Source: Megaustenia siamemsis (lineage: Eukaryota > Mollusca > Gastropoda > Stylommatophora > Ariophantidae). Taken from it: a stretch of 64,000 nt of DNA. The notes below the pieces were generated by a model, which saw nothing but the letters and a program-made list of their open reading frames with translations, made no database searches and was not told the DNA's origin. The DNA lies in contig JAVIAB010000047.1 in the NCBI GenBank assembly GCA_032433765.1, forward strand, positions 14,373,107 to 14,437,106, in the 5' to 3' direction. Positions 53,977 through 63,744 of this stretch are shown here, in pieces. The stretch's first letter is position 1. Each line of letters starts with the position of its first letter. Both the position numbers and the translations under genes were made by a program.

Positions 53977-54705
53977 TTTCATAGGAACAAAATACAACAT
54001 GAAAATCAACATCAACAAAACAGAAGTCATGAATGTCGCCAAAAATAGACAGAACATCAACATAACTATAGAAGGCAGACAACTAAAACAAGTAGAGGAA
54101 TTCAAATACCTAGGAAGTCTAATGACAAACGACAATTCCCAAACAGCAGAGATAGAATCAAGATGCAACAAAGCTTGTCAAATCATCGGACAGTTATCAC
54201 CACTATTGTCCAACAAGGAAATAACTCTGGAGGCAAAACGAGCACTATACAATACAATCTTCATTCCAACGTTGTGCTACCAATGCCAGACCTGGACTCT
54301 AGATGCAAGAACAATAAGGAAAATAACCTCTACAGAGATGAAATGTGTTAGACGAATGACAGGAAACAGTCTGAGAGATAAGATCAGAAATGTAGAACTG
54401 AGAAAAAAGCTAGGAATAGCCCCAGCCATAGAATATATAAGGAAACAACAGATAAAATGGTTCGGCCACGTGACAAGGCAGAAAGAACAAAACACAACAC
54501 AACGAGCCTTCAACAAACGTTGTGAGAACAACAGACCCAAGGGTCGACCACGAAAAAGATGGATCGATGGAATATTAGAAGCACTAGGAAAACATAACAG
54601 CAGCAGAGGCGAACAGAAGAGCAAAAGACCGCAAATTATATCTCCCCTCGACGCTGAAAGGCAGATGAGGAAGGAAAGAAGAAGAAGAAGAAGAAGAACT
54701 CCTTC
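53977..54705 (+). pseudogene. LINE-A, 5'-truncated insertion with open frame
   Basis: Begins GTKYNMKININKTEVMN, then EFKYLGSLMTNDNSQTAEIE, LPTLCYQCQTWTLDARTIRK, RRMTGNSLRDKIRNVELRKK, WFGHVTRQK, GRPRKRWIDGILEAL and a final (GAA)n stretch at 54678-54699. The corresponding place in copy 1 (48566-48590) has a short direct join, so it inserted after duplication or was deleted from copy 1. The best LINE-A sequence here, but without the catalytic FADD. Confidence 0.87.
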
Positions 54706-55060
54706 ATAACTTGACCAGCACCATCACAGTGTGCCGTGTACTCCTCTTCTGTTGTCCACTTTTTTTTTTAACTTACCAACCTCCTCCTCCTCCTCGTCAT
54801 CAAAGACTTTTCTCTTTTTCTTCTAAAATTCTAAATTCTCTCGTTGTCTCTTCTCCTCGTCTCCATAGTTCTCACTACACTTTAAATTTCTAGATTTCCC
54901 AGTTCTCCTCTCATTTCTCATCTCTGTTTCCCACCCTCTACATTATTTTCACAAGAGACACTTCAACTTAAATTATCTTTTTTTTTCAGTTTTCGCTACT
55001 GCCTCTCCGTTTTCGATTTATTTATTATGTTCACGTCTGTACTATTTATATACTACAAAT

Positions 55061-55210
55061 ATATTCACTTCTCACCTTCTAATTTCCTTATATTCACACC
55101 TACTTACTCATCTAATTTCCTTATATTCACACCTACTCACTCATCTAATTTCCTTATATTCACACCTACTCACTCATCTAATTTCTTTATATTCACTCCT
55201 TACTTTTCTA
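55061..55210. repeat. 33-bp minisatellite
   Basis: The unit contains ATTCACACCTACTCACTCAT and CTAATTTCCTTAT, about four and a half copies. Confidence 0.9.
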
Positions 55211-55294
55211 ATCTCTCTATTGTCTATATCCACTCTTCACTTTTCTGATTTCTTTACGACGCTCATTTCACATTTCTCTCTACTGTTATCTCAA

Positions 55295-55295
<1 letters not shown>

Positions 55296-55346
<51 letters not shown>

Positions 55347-55352
55347 CACATC
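55296..55352. repeat. (TC)n then (CA)n microsatellite
   Basis: TCTCTCTC for about 36 bases, then ACACACACAC. Confidence 0.95.
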
Positions 55353-55364
55353 ACAAAAGTTAAA

Positions 55365-55545
55365 AAAAAAAAAATCTCCTCTCTCATCCCAAAAGTTAAC
55401 ACCTCTTCTGTCATCTCAAATGTTTACAGTATAAAATCTCCCATCTCAAAAGTTAGCAAAATCACCTCTCCCATCTCAAAAGCTATCTTCTCTCTCATCG
55501 CGAAAGTTAACACTATCTCATCTCTTACACAGCAATAATACTAAC
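55365..55545. repeat. Degenerate repeat with CATCTCAAAAGTTA
   Basis: CTCCCATCTCAAAAGTTAGC and near relatives at 55385, 55415, 55440, 55470 and 55495. Confidence 0.75.
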
Positions 55546-55811
55546 AATTTGCCGCCTCCCTTACAATGTCAAGGCCGATTGTGAGTCAGATGTAAGAAAC
55601 GTGCCCAGGACCCCAATAAATATTCGGGAAAACACCCCAGAAGGTAAGTCACGTGCTCCAAGTTTTGCTCTATGACGTCATGTTAACCTCCTTCTTCACT
55701 ACTGTCCGCAAAGATTCTCGTGGGTATGCCTGTTTAAAGACCGAGGAACTGGCGATTGCCCCATGTTATCCTCAAATCAATGAATCATGCATCTATCCTA
55801 TATATCTATCT
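55546..55811. other. Unassigned spacer
   Basis: No element recognised. Confidence 0.35.
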
Positions 55812-55895
55812 ATTGTTGTGTCGAGCCGAAGACGGCACATAGGGCAGAACCACAAACTCAAAAACAGAAACCTTGCGTGCCAAAATAACCGCTAC
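55800..55895 (-). repeat. SINE-3 3' end fragment
   Basis: ATCTATCTATTGTTGTGTCG, AGCCGAAGACGGCACATAGG and GCAGAACCACAAACTC are the reverse complement of 12510-12588. Confidence 0.85.
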
Positions 55896-56245
55896 ACAAA
55901 TTACATTTGTTAGACATATGATAAGAAACTGATCGAGAGTTCAAATCAGAAGTGAAGAACGGCGGAAAAAAAAAACCTAGTGGCAATTCCGGCCATTGAA
56001 TACATAAAGTAACAGCAGATACAATTATTTGTCAACATGATAAATTTAAAAAAATATCAAAACACAACGCAACGGAATTTTAAAAGAACGTTATGAGAAA
56101 ACCAGACTCAAGGGCTGACTACGAGAAAGATAAATTTATGGAATTTTAGAAACACTAGGAAACATAACAGCAGCAGAGACCAACAGAAGAGTAAAAGACC
56201 ACAATCTATATCCCCCATCTAAACTGAATGAGGAAAACAAGAATG
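55896..56245 (+). pseudogene. LINE-A C-terminal fragment, strongly decayed
   Basis: Matches the LINE-A order in broken frames: RHMIRN, AIPAIEYIK, NKTRLKG, GILETLGNITAAET and RRVKDHNLYPPS. An older copy than the one at 53977. Confidence 0.65.
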
Positions 56246-56269
56246 ATAAGAAAAATAACCTTAATAAAA

Positions 56270-56610
56270 TGTCAACTCTTATAATTATTTGTTTATTCTT
56301 AATGAAGAGTAATGAAGAGGTTCTGAGAGAGGTCAAAGCAAAAAGAGAGCAAATTTACAATGTTAGGAAGAGACAATCATCATTTTTTGGTCATGTAATG
56401 AGAAGAGAACAACTGGAATATATTGTAACAACTGGAAAAATTGAGGAACGAAAAGATATAGGAAAGCAAAGAGAAAAATTAACAGACAGCTTAAGAGAAT
56501 GGCTTGGCAGAAGGTCAACAACAGAAATGATAAATAGCTGCCGAGATCGAAAGTTGTGGAGAGACATGATCACCGACGCCACTAGGCCCAGTACTTGATG
56601 ATGATGATGA
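56270..56610 (+). pseudogene. LINE-B variant C-terminal fragment
   Basis: The open frame reads KSNEEVLREVKAKREQIYNV, RKRQSSFFGHVMRREQLEYI, GKQREKLTDSLREWLGRRST and RKLWRDMITDATRPST, then the GATGATGATGATGATT tail. Subfamily of B; its relative is the fragment at 21475. Confidence 0.85.
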
Positions 56611-56739
56611 TTCTTAATGAGATGTATGCTCAGCAATAACTCATATAATTCCATTCCGTCACAAAAATGAAATGAAAGAAACTTGTCACACCTTAAGTGT
56701 AACTAATGAGTTGGGTCGAATTTAGACCTATAGGCTATA

Positions 56740-56996
56740 TAAGCAACAAACATCGCTCAGGATATTCAAATCAAATGTATCACCCAGCCTTACTTATGCA
56801 TATCAGAGCTGGAAAACAACTAAAGAAATAGAAAATCAACTGGATGCATTTGAAAACAAAGGCCTGGGAAAATACTTCGTATACCATGAAATGAGTTCAA
56901 AACTAGTGCAGAAATAAAAGAAAGGATTAAACATCGAAAAATATTTACTATAATCGAGAAAAGAAGATGGTCATATGTTGGGCATATGATGATACT
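56740..56996 (+). pseudogene. LINE-C variant, left part (interrupted by LINE D)
   Basis: Across shifts: FKSNVSPSLTYAYQSWKTT-like, EIENQLDAFENKGLGK and IIEKRRWSYVGHMM, ending ...GGGCATATGATG at 56996. The frame resumes at 58155 with MRRDNERISKQVF. Confidence 0.78.
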
Positions 56997-58156
56997 GTTC
57001 TACTAGCAGAAAATCCTAAAGACCTACAACAATTGCTTAATGTGATAAACATTAACAAGCAAAAAATATGGACTAGAAATGAATATCAAAAAGACTAAAA
57101 CTATGATCATAAAAAAAAAAAAAAGTAAAGTACCCCCCCGTCACGCCAAGTGGCGTATAGGGAAATATGGTGTTAGTGACCCTATATTTTACAGACCTTC
57201 AGCACATGATTTTTGGGGTAATGTGGTCGGTATTACGCCCGTGCTGCTTTTACTTTCCCAGAAAAAATCCGGTACCCATTTAAGGCTGGGTGAACCCGGA
57301 GCCGTCGGTTGGGATCGAACCCTACCCCTTGTCCGTAGTAGTCCAGTTCACTAACCACTGAGCTATCGCGGCTCCTACTAATTTTTAGGGAATTAGTAAA
57401 ACCCAGGTGTCCTCGCCAGGATTACGAACCCCGGCTGTTGCCGTGGTAAGCCAACCGCCTATCGATTGCGCTAACCGGACACCCAAACTATGATCATAAA
57501 CAAAGAAAATTCTCAAGACCTACAATTAAATATCACAGTTGAGGTAATACATCTGGAGACAGTCCAGAGTTACAACTACCTGGGACATACTATAACCAAT
57601 GATGGAAAATGCAAAACTGAAATAAACAAAAGAATAGGTATGGCAAAAAGTAATTTTAATGCCATGAAAAATATACTAACAACAAAACAAATATCAACAT
57701 GGCTGAAACTAAGAATGGCAAAATGTTACATCTTCTCAATATTCCTGTATGGCGCAGAAACATGGACATTAGACAAGAAAACGGAACAGAAAATTGAAGC
57801 CTTTGAAATGTGGATTTATAGAAGAATAGGTAGAATTGGATGAAAACAAAAGATAACAAACGATAAAGTTTTAAAACAACTGAAAATAAAAAGAGAACTA
57901 CTAAATACAATTAAGACAAGACAAATGAAATTTTTGGGGCATATTAAAAGACACAACAGCCTACTAAAAGTAATATTGGAAGGAAAAATACAAGGTAAAA
58001 GAGGCAGATGGCAGACCAAGACTAACATGGACGAGTAACATCAAAAGATGGTCAAGTCAATCTATGACAGCCTGCACCATCAAAACAAGAAACAGAGTAG
58101 AATGGCGATCCATAGTAGCCAACCTTCGTTGCGGAGAAAGCACGCGATGATGATGA
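56990..58156 (+). mobile_element. LINE-D insertion, 5'-truncated at the RT motif
   Basis: Starts within motif C (DDTVLLAENPKDLQQLLNVI), then MNIKKTKTMII, a SINE insertion, INKENSQDLQLNIT, YNYLGHTITNDGKCKTEINK, IFSIFLYGAETWTLDKKTEQ, FEMWIYRRIGRIG, LLKVILEGKIQGKRGRWQTK and the 3' end with GTAGCCAACCTTCGTTG and ATGATGATGATGAG. ATGATG repeats border both ends and may be the target duplication. It gives the uninterrupted reference for the LINE-D copy broken by the palindrome. Confidence 0.87.
57114..57484 (-). mobile_element. Dimeric SINE (SINE-6 head plus SINE-1) with 16-bp target duplication
   Basis: AAACTATGATCATAAA at 57098-57113 repeats at 57485-57500. Reading the minus strand, the insert begins with a tRNA-like unit (57395-57482) whose ends GGTGTCC and GGACACC pair as an acceptor stem, with GGTTAGCGCAATCGATAGG and GGGTTCGTAATCC as A- and B-box-like parts. 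SINE-1 follows (GAGCCGCGATAGCTCAGTGG, GGTTCGATCCC, body, CTTTACTTTTTTTTTT). One duplication encloses both, so they inserted together. Confidence 0.85.
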
Positions 58157-58260
58157 TGAGAAGAGACAATGAAAGAATCTCAAAGCAAGTCTTCAAATAT
58201 GAACCAGAGGGTAAAATAGGCCAACCAAGAGAAGCACACCGACGAAAGAAGGGTGGATTG
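58157..58260 (+). pseudogene. LINE-C variant, right part
   Basis: RRDNERISKQVFKYEPEGKI and GQPREAHRR, continuing 56740-56996 after the LINE-D insertion. Confidence 0.7.
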
Positions 58261-58354
58261 GTGGTCTACAGTTTAGTAGGGTCTTGCCACACCATGTTCT
58301 ATTGACATGCAAATGTCGCTTTCTTCTAAAATAGATGTCTTCAAAAACATAAAT

Positions 58355-58645
58355 ACCTATCTCTCTCCCTTCCTCTCTCTCCATTCCTCTCTCTCTCCCT
58401 TCCTTCACTCTCTCTGTATCTCTCTCCCTTCCATCCTCTCTCGCCTCTCTCTGAATCTCTCTCCTTTCCCCCTTTCTCTCCATTCTCTCTCTCTCTGTGT
58501 ATCATTCTCCGTGTATCTCTCTCCCTTCCCTCTCTCTTATCATTCTCACTTTCTCTTCCCCCTATCTCTCTCCCTTCCCTCTCTCTTCCTTCCCTCACTC
58601 TCCCTTCCCCTAGTTCTCTCTCCCTTCTCTCTCTCTCTCTGCTAT
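58355..58645. repeat. CT-rich low-complexity tract
   Basis: CTCTCTCCCTTCC phrases recur throughout; long frames on both strands are artefacts. Confidence 0.92.
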
Positions 58646-58689
58646 TTACTTCTGTCCCCTCTACAAGCCCACCAATTTCACTAATAAAA

Positions 58690-59290
58690 CTTTCCAACTT
58701 CAGCATCAAACTAAATCCACTAATCTAACTCAACAAATTTTATTTTCAAATAAACGTGAAATCCACACTGACTCTCCCTGACAATGCTTTCAGTAAAACG
58801 TCATGACTCCATCATCTGCTCATCTCCATCTCTTCAGCTCACTGAAGATGACTTAACCCACGGTGACTCCAGCTCTGCTACTTTTTCCTTTCAGACTGTC
58901 TGAATGCTACTTCACACTGACTCATCTCCTGTGTTCTTTTCTTCTCTCAGGCTTTATGACTCCAACTTCACACTGACTCCACCTTTGTTACTTTTAATCT
59001 CAAACTTCATGACTCCATCTTCACACTGACTTCACCTCTGCTACTTTTTCCTTCAAATTTCATCACTCCAACTTCACACTGACTCAACCGTTGCAGTATT
59101 TGTTCTTAGACTTCAGGACATTGGTGACACACTGACTCCACTTCTACGACTCTTCATATCATTTTTTACTACTCCAAACCGACAGTTTCTTAAATCTCTC
59201 CGACACCACTCGAAACTCTATCCACACTGACTCCATCTCTCAGGCTTCATGACTCCACTTTCACATCTCTGATTTTCACATCCAACCAGG
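58690..59290. repeat. Degenerate repeat with TTCACACTGACTCCA
   Basis: CACACTGACTC recurs at about 58768, 58914, 58963, 59022, 59070, 59128 and 59230, with CTTCATGACTCCA between. Loose period of 50-60 bases. Confidence 0.75.
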
Positions 59291-59454
59291 TTTCGTATTG
59301 CTGAATGTAACGAAGGCCCAGAATATTAATTTTAAATTTGATAACAACGCCACCAACGACTTTGTGGCTTTATTGGAGGATCCATTGTTACTAAAACAAA
59401 CATCTCACTGGACGGAGCAAGTAACGCGGTAAGTTAAGCTACAGGCAAGGACAT
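59291..59454. other. Spacer
   Basis: No element recognised. Confidence 0.35.
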
Positions 59455-59583
59455 GGGAGATTTTAATAGCACATTTTAATAGGATATTTTAATAGGACAT
59501 TTTAGTAGGACATCTTAAAATGACATTTTAATTGGACATTCAATTAGACATTTTAATAGGACATTTTTACAGGAAGTTTTAAT

Positions 59584-59959
59584 CACCATCATGTGCCATA
59601 CCGGTTGGCGTAGGTGATCATGTCCCTCCACAATCTTCTATTTACAGTGCATCGTATCAGTTCTGTTGTGGACTGTTTTCCATGCCATGACACCAAGCTA
59701 TCCAGTATTTTCTCTCTTTGTCGCCCACGATCTCTATTTCCTTTTATTTTGCCAGTTGTAACCAAGTATTCCAACTTTCCTCTTCTCATGATGTGCCCGA
59801 AAAATGTTGATTGCTTCTTTCTGATGTTTTTTAAGAGCTCCTTTTTGTGTTGGCCTCTGTGAGTACTTCCTCATTGGTCTTTTTAGCTGTCCAAGGAACT
59901 TTCAACATTCTTCTGAGAAATCCCATCTCTGCGGCCTCTAATCGTCTTTTCATTTGTTT
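59584..59959 (-). mobile_element. LINE-B insertion, 5'-truncated
   Basis: Minus strand: RRLEAAEMGFLRRMLKVPWT-type start, LLKNIRKKQSTFFGHIMRRG, LEYLVTTGKIKGNRDRGRQR, DSLVSWHGKQST and RRLWRDMITYANRYGT, then a tail containing CATGATGG. GAAGTTTTAAT (59573-59583) and GAAGGTTTAAT (59960-59970) are a likely target duplication with one change. A frameshift lies near 59850. Confidence 0.82.
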
Positions 59960-60070
59960 GAAGGTTTAATAGTACAGTTTAATTTGAGATATTAAAAAGG
60001 GGGTTTTAATATGAGGTTTTAACAGGATATTTTAATAGGAGATTTTTAAAAGGACATTTTAATATTATAT

Positions 60071-60935
60071 CTCTTCCTCTTCTTGCCTTCCTCATCTGCC
60101 TTTCAGCGTCGAGGGGAGATATAATTTGCGGTCCTTTGCTCTTCTGTTCGCCTCTGCTGCTGTTATGTTTCTTAGTGCTTCTAATATTCCATCCGTCCAT
60201 CTTTTTCGTGGTCGACCTTGGGTCTGGTGTTCTCACAACGTTTGTTGAAGGCTCGTTGTGTTGTGTTTTGTTCTTTCTGCCGTGTCACGTGGCCAAACCA
60301 TTTTATCTGTTGTTTCATTATATATTCTATGGCGGGGGCTATTCCTAGCTTTTTTCTTAGTTCTTCATTTATGATCTTATCTCTCAGACTTTTTCCTATC
60401 ATTCGTCTAACACGATAGATGTTATTTTCTTATTGTTCTTGCATCTAGGGTCCAGGTCTGGCATTGGTAGCACAATGTTGGGATGAAGATTATATTGTAT
60501 AGTGCTCGTTTTGCCTCCAGAGTTATTTCCTTGTTGGACAATAGTGGTGATAACTGTCCGATGATTTGACAATCTTTGTTGCATCTTGATTCTATCTCTG
60601 CTGTTTGTGAATTATCGTTTGTCATTAGACTTCCTAGGTATTTGAATTCCTCTACTTGTTTTAGTTGTCTGCCTTCTATAGTTATGTGATGTTCTGTTTA
60701 TTTTGGCGACATTCATGACTTCTGTTTTGTTGATGTTGATCTTCATGTTGTATTTTGTGCCTGAGATGTTGAGTTTGTTTAAGTGTTCTTGTAGGTCTTC
60801 TATTCTTTCATGTATATACGATGCACTGTTGATAGAAGATTGTGGAAGGACATGATCGCCAACGCCTGATCGTCTGCAAATAGAAGCTCGTTGATCTCAT
60901 CTGTCTCTGATGGGTTGGCTAGCTTGCATATATGG
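60071..60935 (-). mobile_element. LINE-A insertion with 12-bp target duplication
   Basis: TTAATATTATAT is at 60059-60070 and 60936-60947. Minus strand from 60935: ICKLANPSETDEINELLFAD plus D (RT motif C FADD intact), a foreign 51-bp piece (60817-60867), ERIEDLQEHLNKLNISGTKY, MKININKTEVMNVAK, then the usual LINE-A region with frameshifts near 60685, 60410 and 60220. The most 5' LINE-A copy of the window. Confidence 0.87.
60817..60867 (+). repeat. LINE-B 3' fragment embedded in LINE A
   Basis: ATACGATGCACTGTTGATAG through GGACATGATCGCCAACGCC equals the codons for IRCTVDRRLWKDMIANA of LINE B, placed inside the LINE-A RT just after FADD and in opposite orientation. Confidence 0.8.
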
Positions 60936-61383
60936 TTAATATTATATTTGAATAGGGCATTTTAATATGAGATTTTGATTGGATATTTTAATTGGACATT
61001 TTAATAGGACATGTTAATATGAGATTTTAATTGGACATGTTAATATGATATTTTAATTGGACATTTTAATAGGACATGTTAATATGAGATTTTAGTAGGA
61101 CCTTTTAAAAAGAGATTTTAATAAGACATTTTAAAAGGAGATTTTAATAGGGCATTTCAATTGGAGATTTTAATAGGGCATTTGAAATGGAAATTTTAAT
61201 AGATGTTAAAATGCGATTCTGATAGCAGATTTAATAGGCGATTTTAACAAGACATTTTACTTGGATATTTTTATAGATTATTTTAAAAGGAAATTGTAAT
61301 AGGACAAAGTGATTAAAGATAGCCATCGTTAAAGGATATTATAATCTTTTAGATAAAGTAATCATGTCTTCAATAATCATGTA

Positions 61384-61482
61384 ATCAGTCAACAACAGAA
61401 CTCATACGATGCACTGTGGATAGAAGATTGTGGAAGGACATGATCGCCAACGCCAACCGGTACTGCACATGATGATGATGAA
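61384..61482 (+). pseudogene. LINE-B 3' end fragment
   Basis: CAGTCAACAACAGAACTCAT, then RCTVDRRLWKDMIANANRYC codons and a CATGATGATGATGA tail. Extremely 5'-truncated (about 100 bases). Confidence 0.82.
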
Positions 61483-61519
61483 TCATGTCTTTCCTGGAAC
61501 TTATAATACTTTTCAAGGA

Positions 61520-61640
61520 AAGACAACCCGGTACTGAAAAATAACATGCTGAAATCGGATGTTTTGGACAGAAAGGCGCAAATATCACAATTCTACTGCA
61601 AACTACAAAACAACGTATCTACGTCCACTTAATGTTTTTC
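61520..61640 (+). repeat. Dispersed repeat family X, third copy
   Basis: CAACCCGGTACTGAAAAATA and GAAAGGCGCAAATATCACA match 17810-17870. Confidence 0.65.
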
Positions 61641-62269
61641 TACAGATCGATGACGAAGGAGGCCAATCAATATTTTTAGTTGTTATGGGGTGAAAGACAA
61701 AAATAACAAGATATTTCTTATTGGTTATTTTGCTGATCCAGTTCCACGCCTGACAGATAAGTTGTCTAGTACAATTTATCAATGCTTTTGTCTGCCTTTT
61801 TTCCGTATATTTATTTTCCTGCTTTTACAATATTTCCAGATGTGCTGTGGGAATAGTCGACAAGTAGTACTGATTCTGGTCTCTACTCCGTGATGACAAT
61901 CAGAGAGATCTCATTTGTAGAGACAAAGGCTGCCGTCACCGAGTAGTACAGTCACAGTCGTCATGGAGAGCACTTGACCCCGCAAAGATTGCAGCCTGTG
62001 AAGACGCAGCAGACGAAGTGATGATGGATTGCTTCTGACTACTTTCCGTCTGCGTCTGAAGAAAGTAAATAGACCAACACAAACAAGATTCATGTTTAAC
62101 ATCAAGAAACTGAAGGTCCCTAATGTTAAAGATGCTTTCCAAACAATAATAGGATGATAATTCGCACCTCTCACCATATTTAAAAATGTTAAATACAGAT
62201 TTTGAATCACTGAAATGAAAAGGAACATTCGTCCATCAAAGGAACGAACATTATAGGCAGATAGAGAAA
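61641..62269. other. Unassigned segment
   Basis: Minus-strand frames of 105 and 68 codons overlap here in different frames without recognisable motifs. No supportable gene. Confidence 0.35.
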
Positions 62270-62405
62270 GAGATGGAAGATAACATCAAAGAATGGACAG
62301 ATCCTGACATTGCAGAATCCTTAAAAATGACTATAGATAATGATACATGGATAAGTTTGACAAAATTTGTCAATAGTACCCCAACGACTCCCGGGTTAGG
62401 TGAAG
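62270..62405 (+). pseudogene. LINE C-terminal fragment
   Basis: MEDNIKEWTDPDIAESLKMT, then DNDTW and TPTTPGLG. It matches the W-E-D-N-I-K-E-W-T...R-W-R-x-L-V box at the end of many LINE proteins, although the terminal residues are altered. Confidence 0.65.
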
Positions 62406-62569
62406 AGAAAGAAGAAGAAGAAAATATTTTTCGATGTCCTCCTTTTATGGCATGGCCTAAAAAAATGTGTTTGGCTCTATTTTATTTCATTGTTCTTAAA
62501 AACATCACTTTGTGCATAGCCTCTCACAGGACAACTCTATAACTCATTTTTGCTGTTCATTCTGTGCTC

Positions 62570-62925
62570 TCAACATTCTTCTATACAGAGTGCAGAAAAA
62601 AAAACTTGTGTGGGTAGACTCGCTGGTGTGGTTACCATAGAGTGCGGCCTGGCAATAGACTTGACTGATGTCTTCAAGATTCTAAAAGAACAGAGCAAGT
62701 AAACGACTTTGCTGCGTTATGAGGAATCGCTAACCTTAACCAGATTACAAGAAGGGCTGTATGTCATTGCCAGGAACGAGAGCTACATGGGTGGCATAAA
62801 AACATTGGTTAATCAACACAAAACGGATGTTCTCAGTCATTCCACGCTGCGGGATTTTCTGAAGAGGAAATCCAAGCACTTATGGACATGTTGTTCAATG
62901 TACAGTAATGATGATCTGTAGATTA
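62570..62925 (+). other. Unrecognised coding-like segment
   Basis: Two adjacent readings, VECGLAIDLTDVFKILKEQS with a stop, then LLRYEESLTLTRLQEGLYVI, NESYMGGIKTLVNQHKTDVL and TLRDFLKRKSK, have balanced protein-like composition and few low-complexity features. I recognise no family. It could be a decayed exon or part of an unknown element. Confidence 0.3.
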
Positions 62926-63049
62926 GAAATTGTGTACAGCGACTTATCGAATGCTCCCATGATCTTGTTTGTATTTAATTATCCATGATTGGGTTTCCTA
63001 TGACTGTACAGAAACTAAGAAACACTGAAGAACTAATAGTGCCACTGAT

Positions 63050-63625
63050 AACATCATTATCATGTGCTATACCGATTGGCGTAGGTGACCATGTCCTTCC
63101 ACAATATTCTATCTACAGTGCATTGTATCAGTTCTGTCATTGACTGTTTTCCATGCTATGACACCAAGCTATCCAGTATTTTCTCTCTTTGCCATGCGCG
63201 ATCTCTCTTTCCTTTTATTTTGCCAGTTGTAACCAAGTATTCCAATTGTTCTCTTCTCATGATGTGCCAGAAAAATGTTGATTGTTTCTTTCTGATGTTT
63301 TTAGGAGCTCCTTTTTTGTGTTGGCCTCTTTGAGAACTTCCTCATTGGTCTTTTTTCATGGAACTTTCAACATTCTACTGAGAAATCCCATCTCTGTGGC
63401 CTCTAATCCTCTTTTATTTGCTTGCCTACTGCCCATATTTCCTTCCATGAGTCAGAATTGGTTCTATATAGCATCCAATGAACTCTCTTTTCATTTCTAT
63501 TGACATAGATCTGTTGCATAAGATAGTTTTCATTTTCTGAAATGCTATTTTCGTCTGAGCTGTTCTGCTTTTTATTTCTGTGGTGCATCTTCCATCAGAT
63601 GTTATTATTGTGCTCAAGTGCCGAT
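63050..63625 (-). pseudogene. LINE-B fragment, degraded
   Basis: Minus strand: STIITSDGRCTTEIKSRTAQ, TILCNRSMSIEMKREFIGCY, MGFLSRMLKVP-type, LLKNIRKKQSTFFWHIMRRE-type, GKIKGKRDRAWQREKILDSL-type and RLWKDMVTYANRYST-like end, with a TGATAATGATG tail. Several frameshifts. Its 5' end reaches further than most B copies here. Confidence 0.8.
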
Positions 63626-63744
63626 GATAACACAGGGATAAATACTGATTGTGGTGTTTTGGTCTTATTTGCAGGTCAAATGTAAGAAATTTATGGGATT
63701 ACATCCACCGGTACTAGTTTCATGCACAGGCGTAAGTACCCACA

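Larger units (their letters stand above)
52304..55060 (+). repeat. Segmental duplication, copy 2
   Basis: Repeats 46852-48931 with few substitutions. Extra relative to copy 1: a LINE-A insertion at 53977-54700. Missing relative to copy 1: the Tc1/mariner transposon, a few A bases and ten bases near 53328. Confidence 0.9.
59455..61330. repeat. TTTTAATAGGACAT minisatellite, split by two LINEs
   Basis: Phrases such as ATTTTAATAGGACATTTTAA and GAGATTTTAATTGGACAT occur at 59455-59583, 59970-60070 and 60936-61330. The three blocks are one array interrupted by LINE B (59584-59959) and LINE A (60071-60935). Confidence 0.88.

Noticed and set aside
57395..57482. Functional tRNA gene
   Set aside because: Acceptor pairing is good, but the T-arm has extra bases and the unit sits inside a SINE insertion with target duplications.
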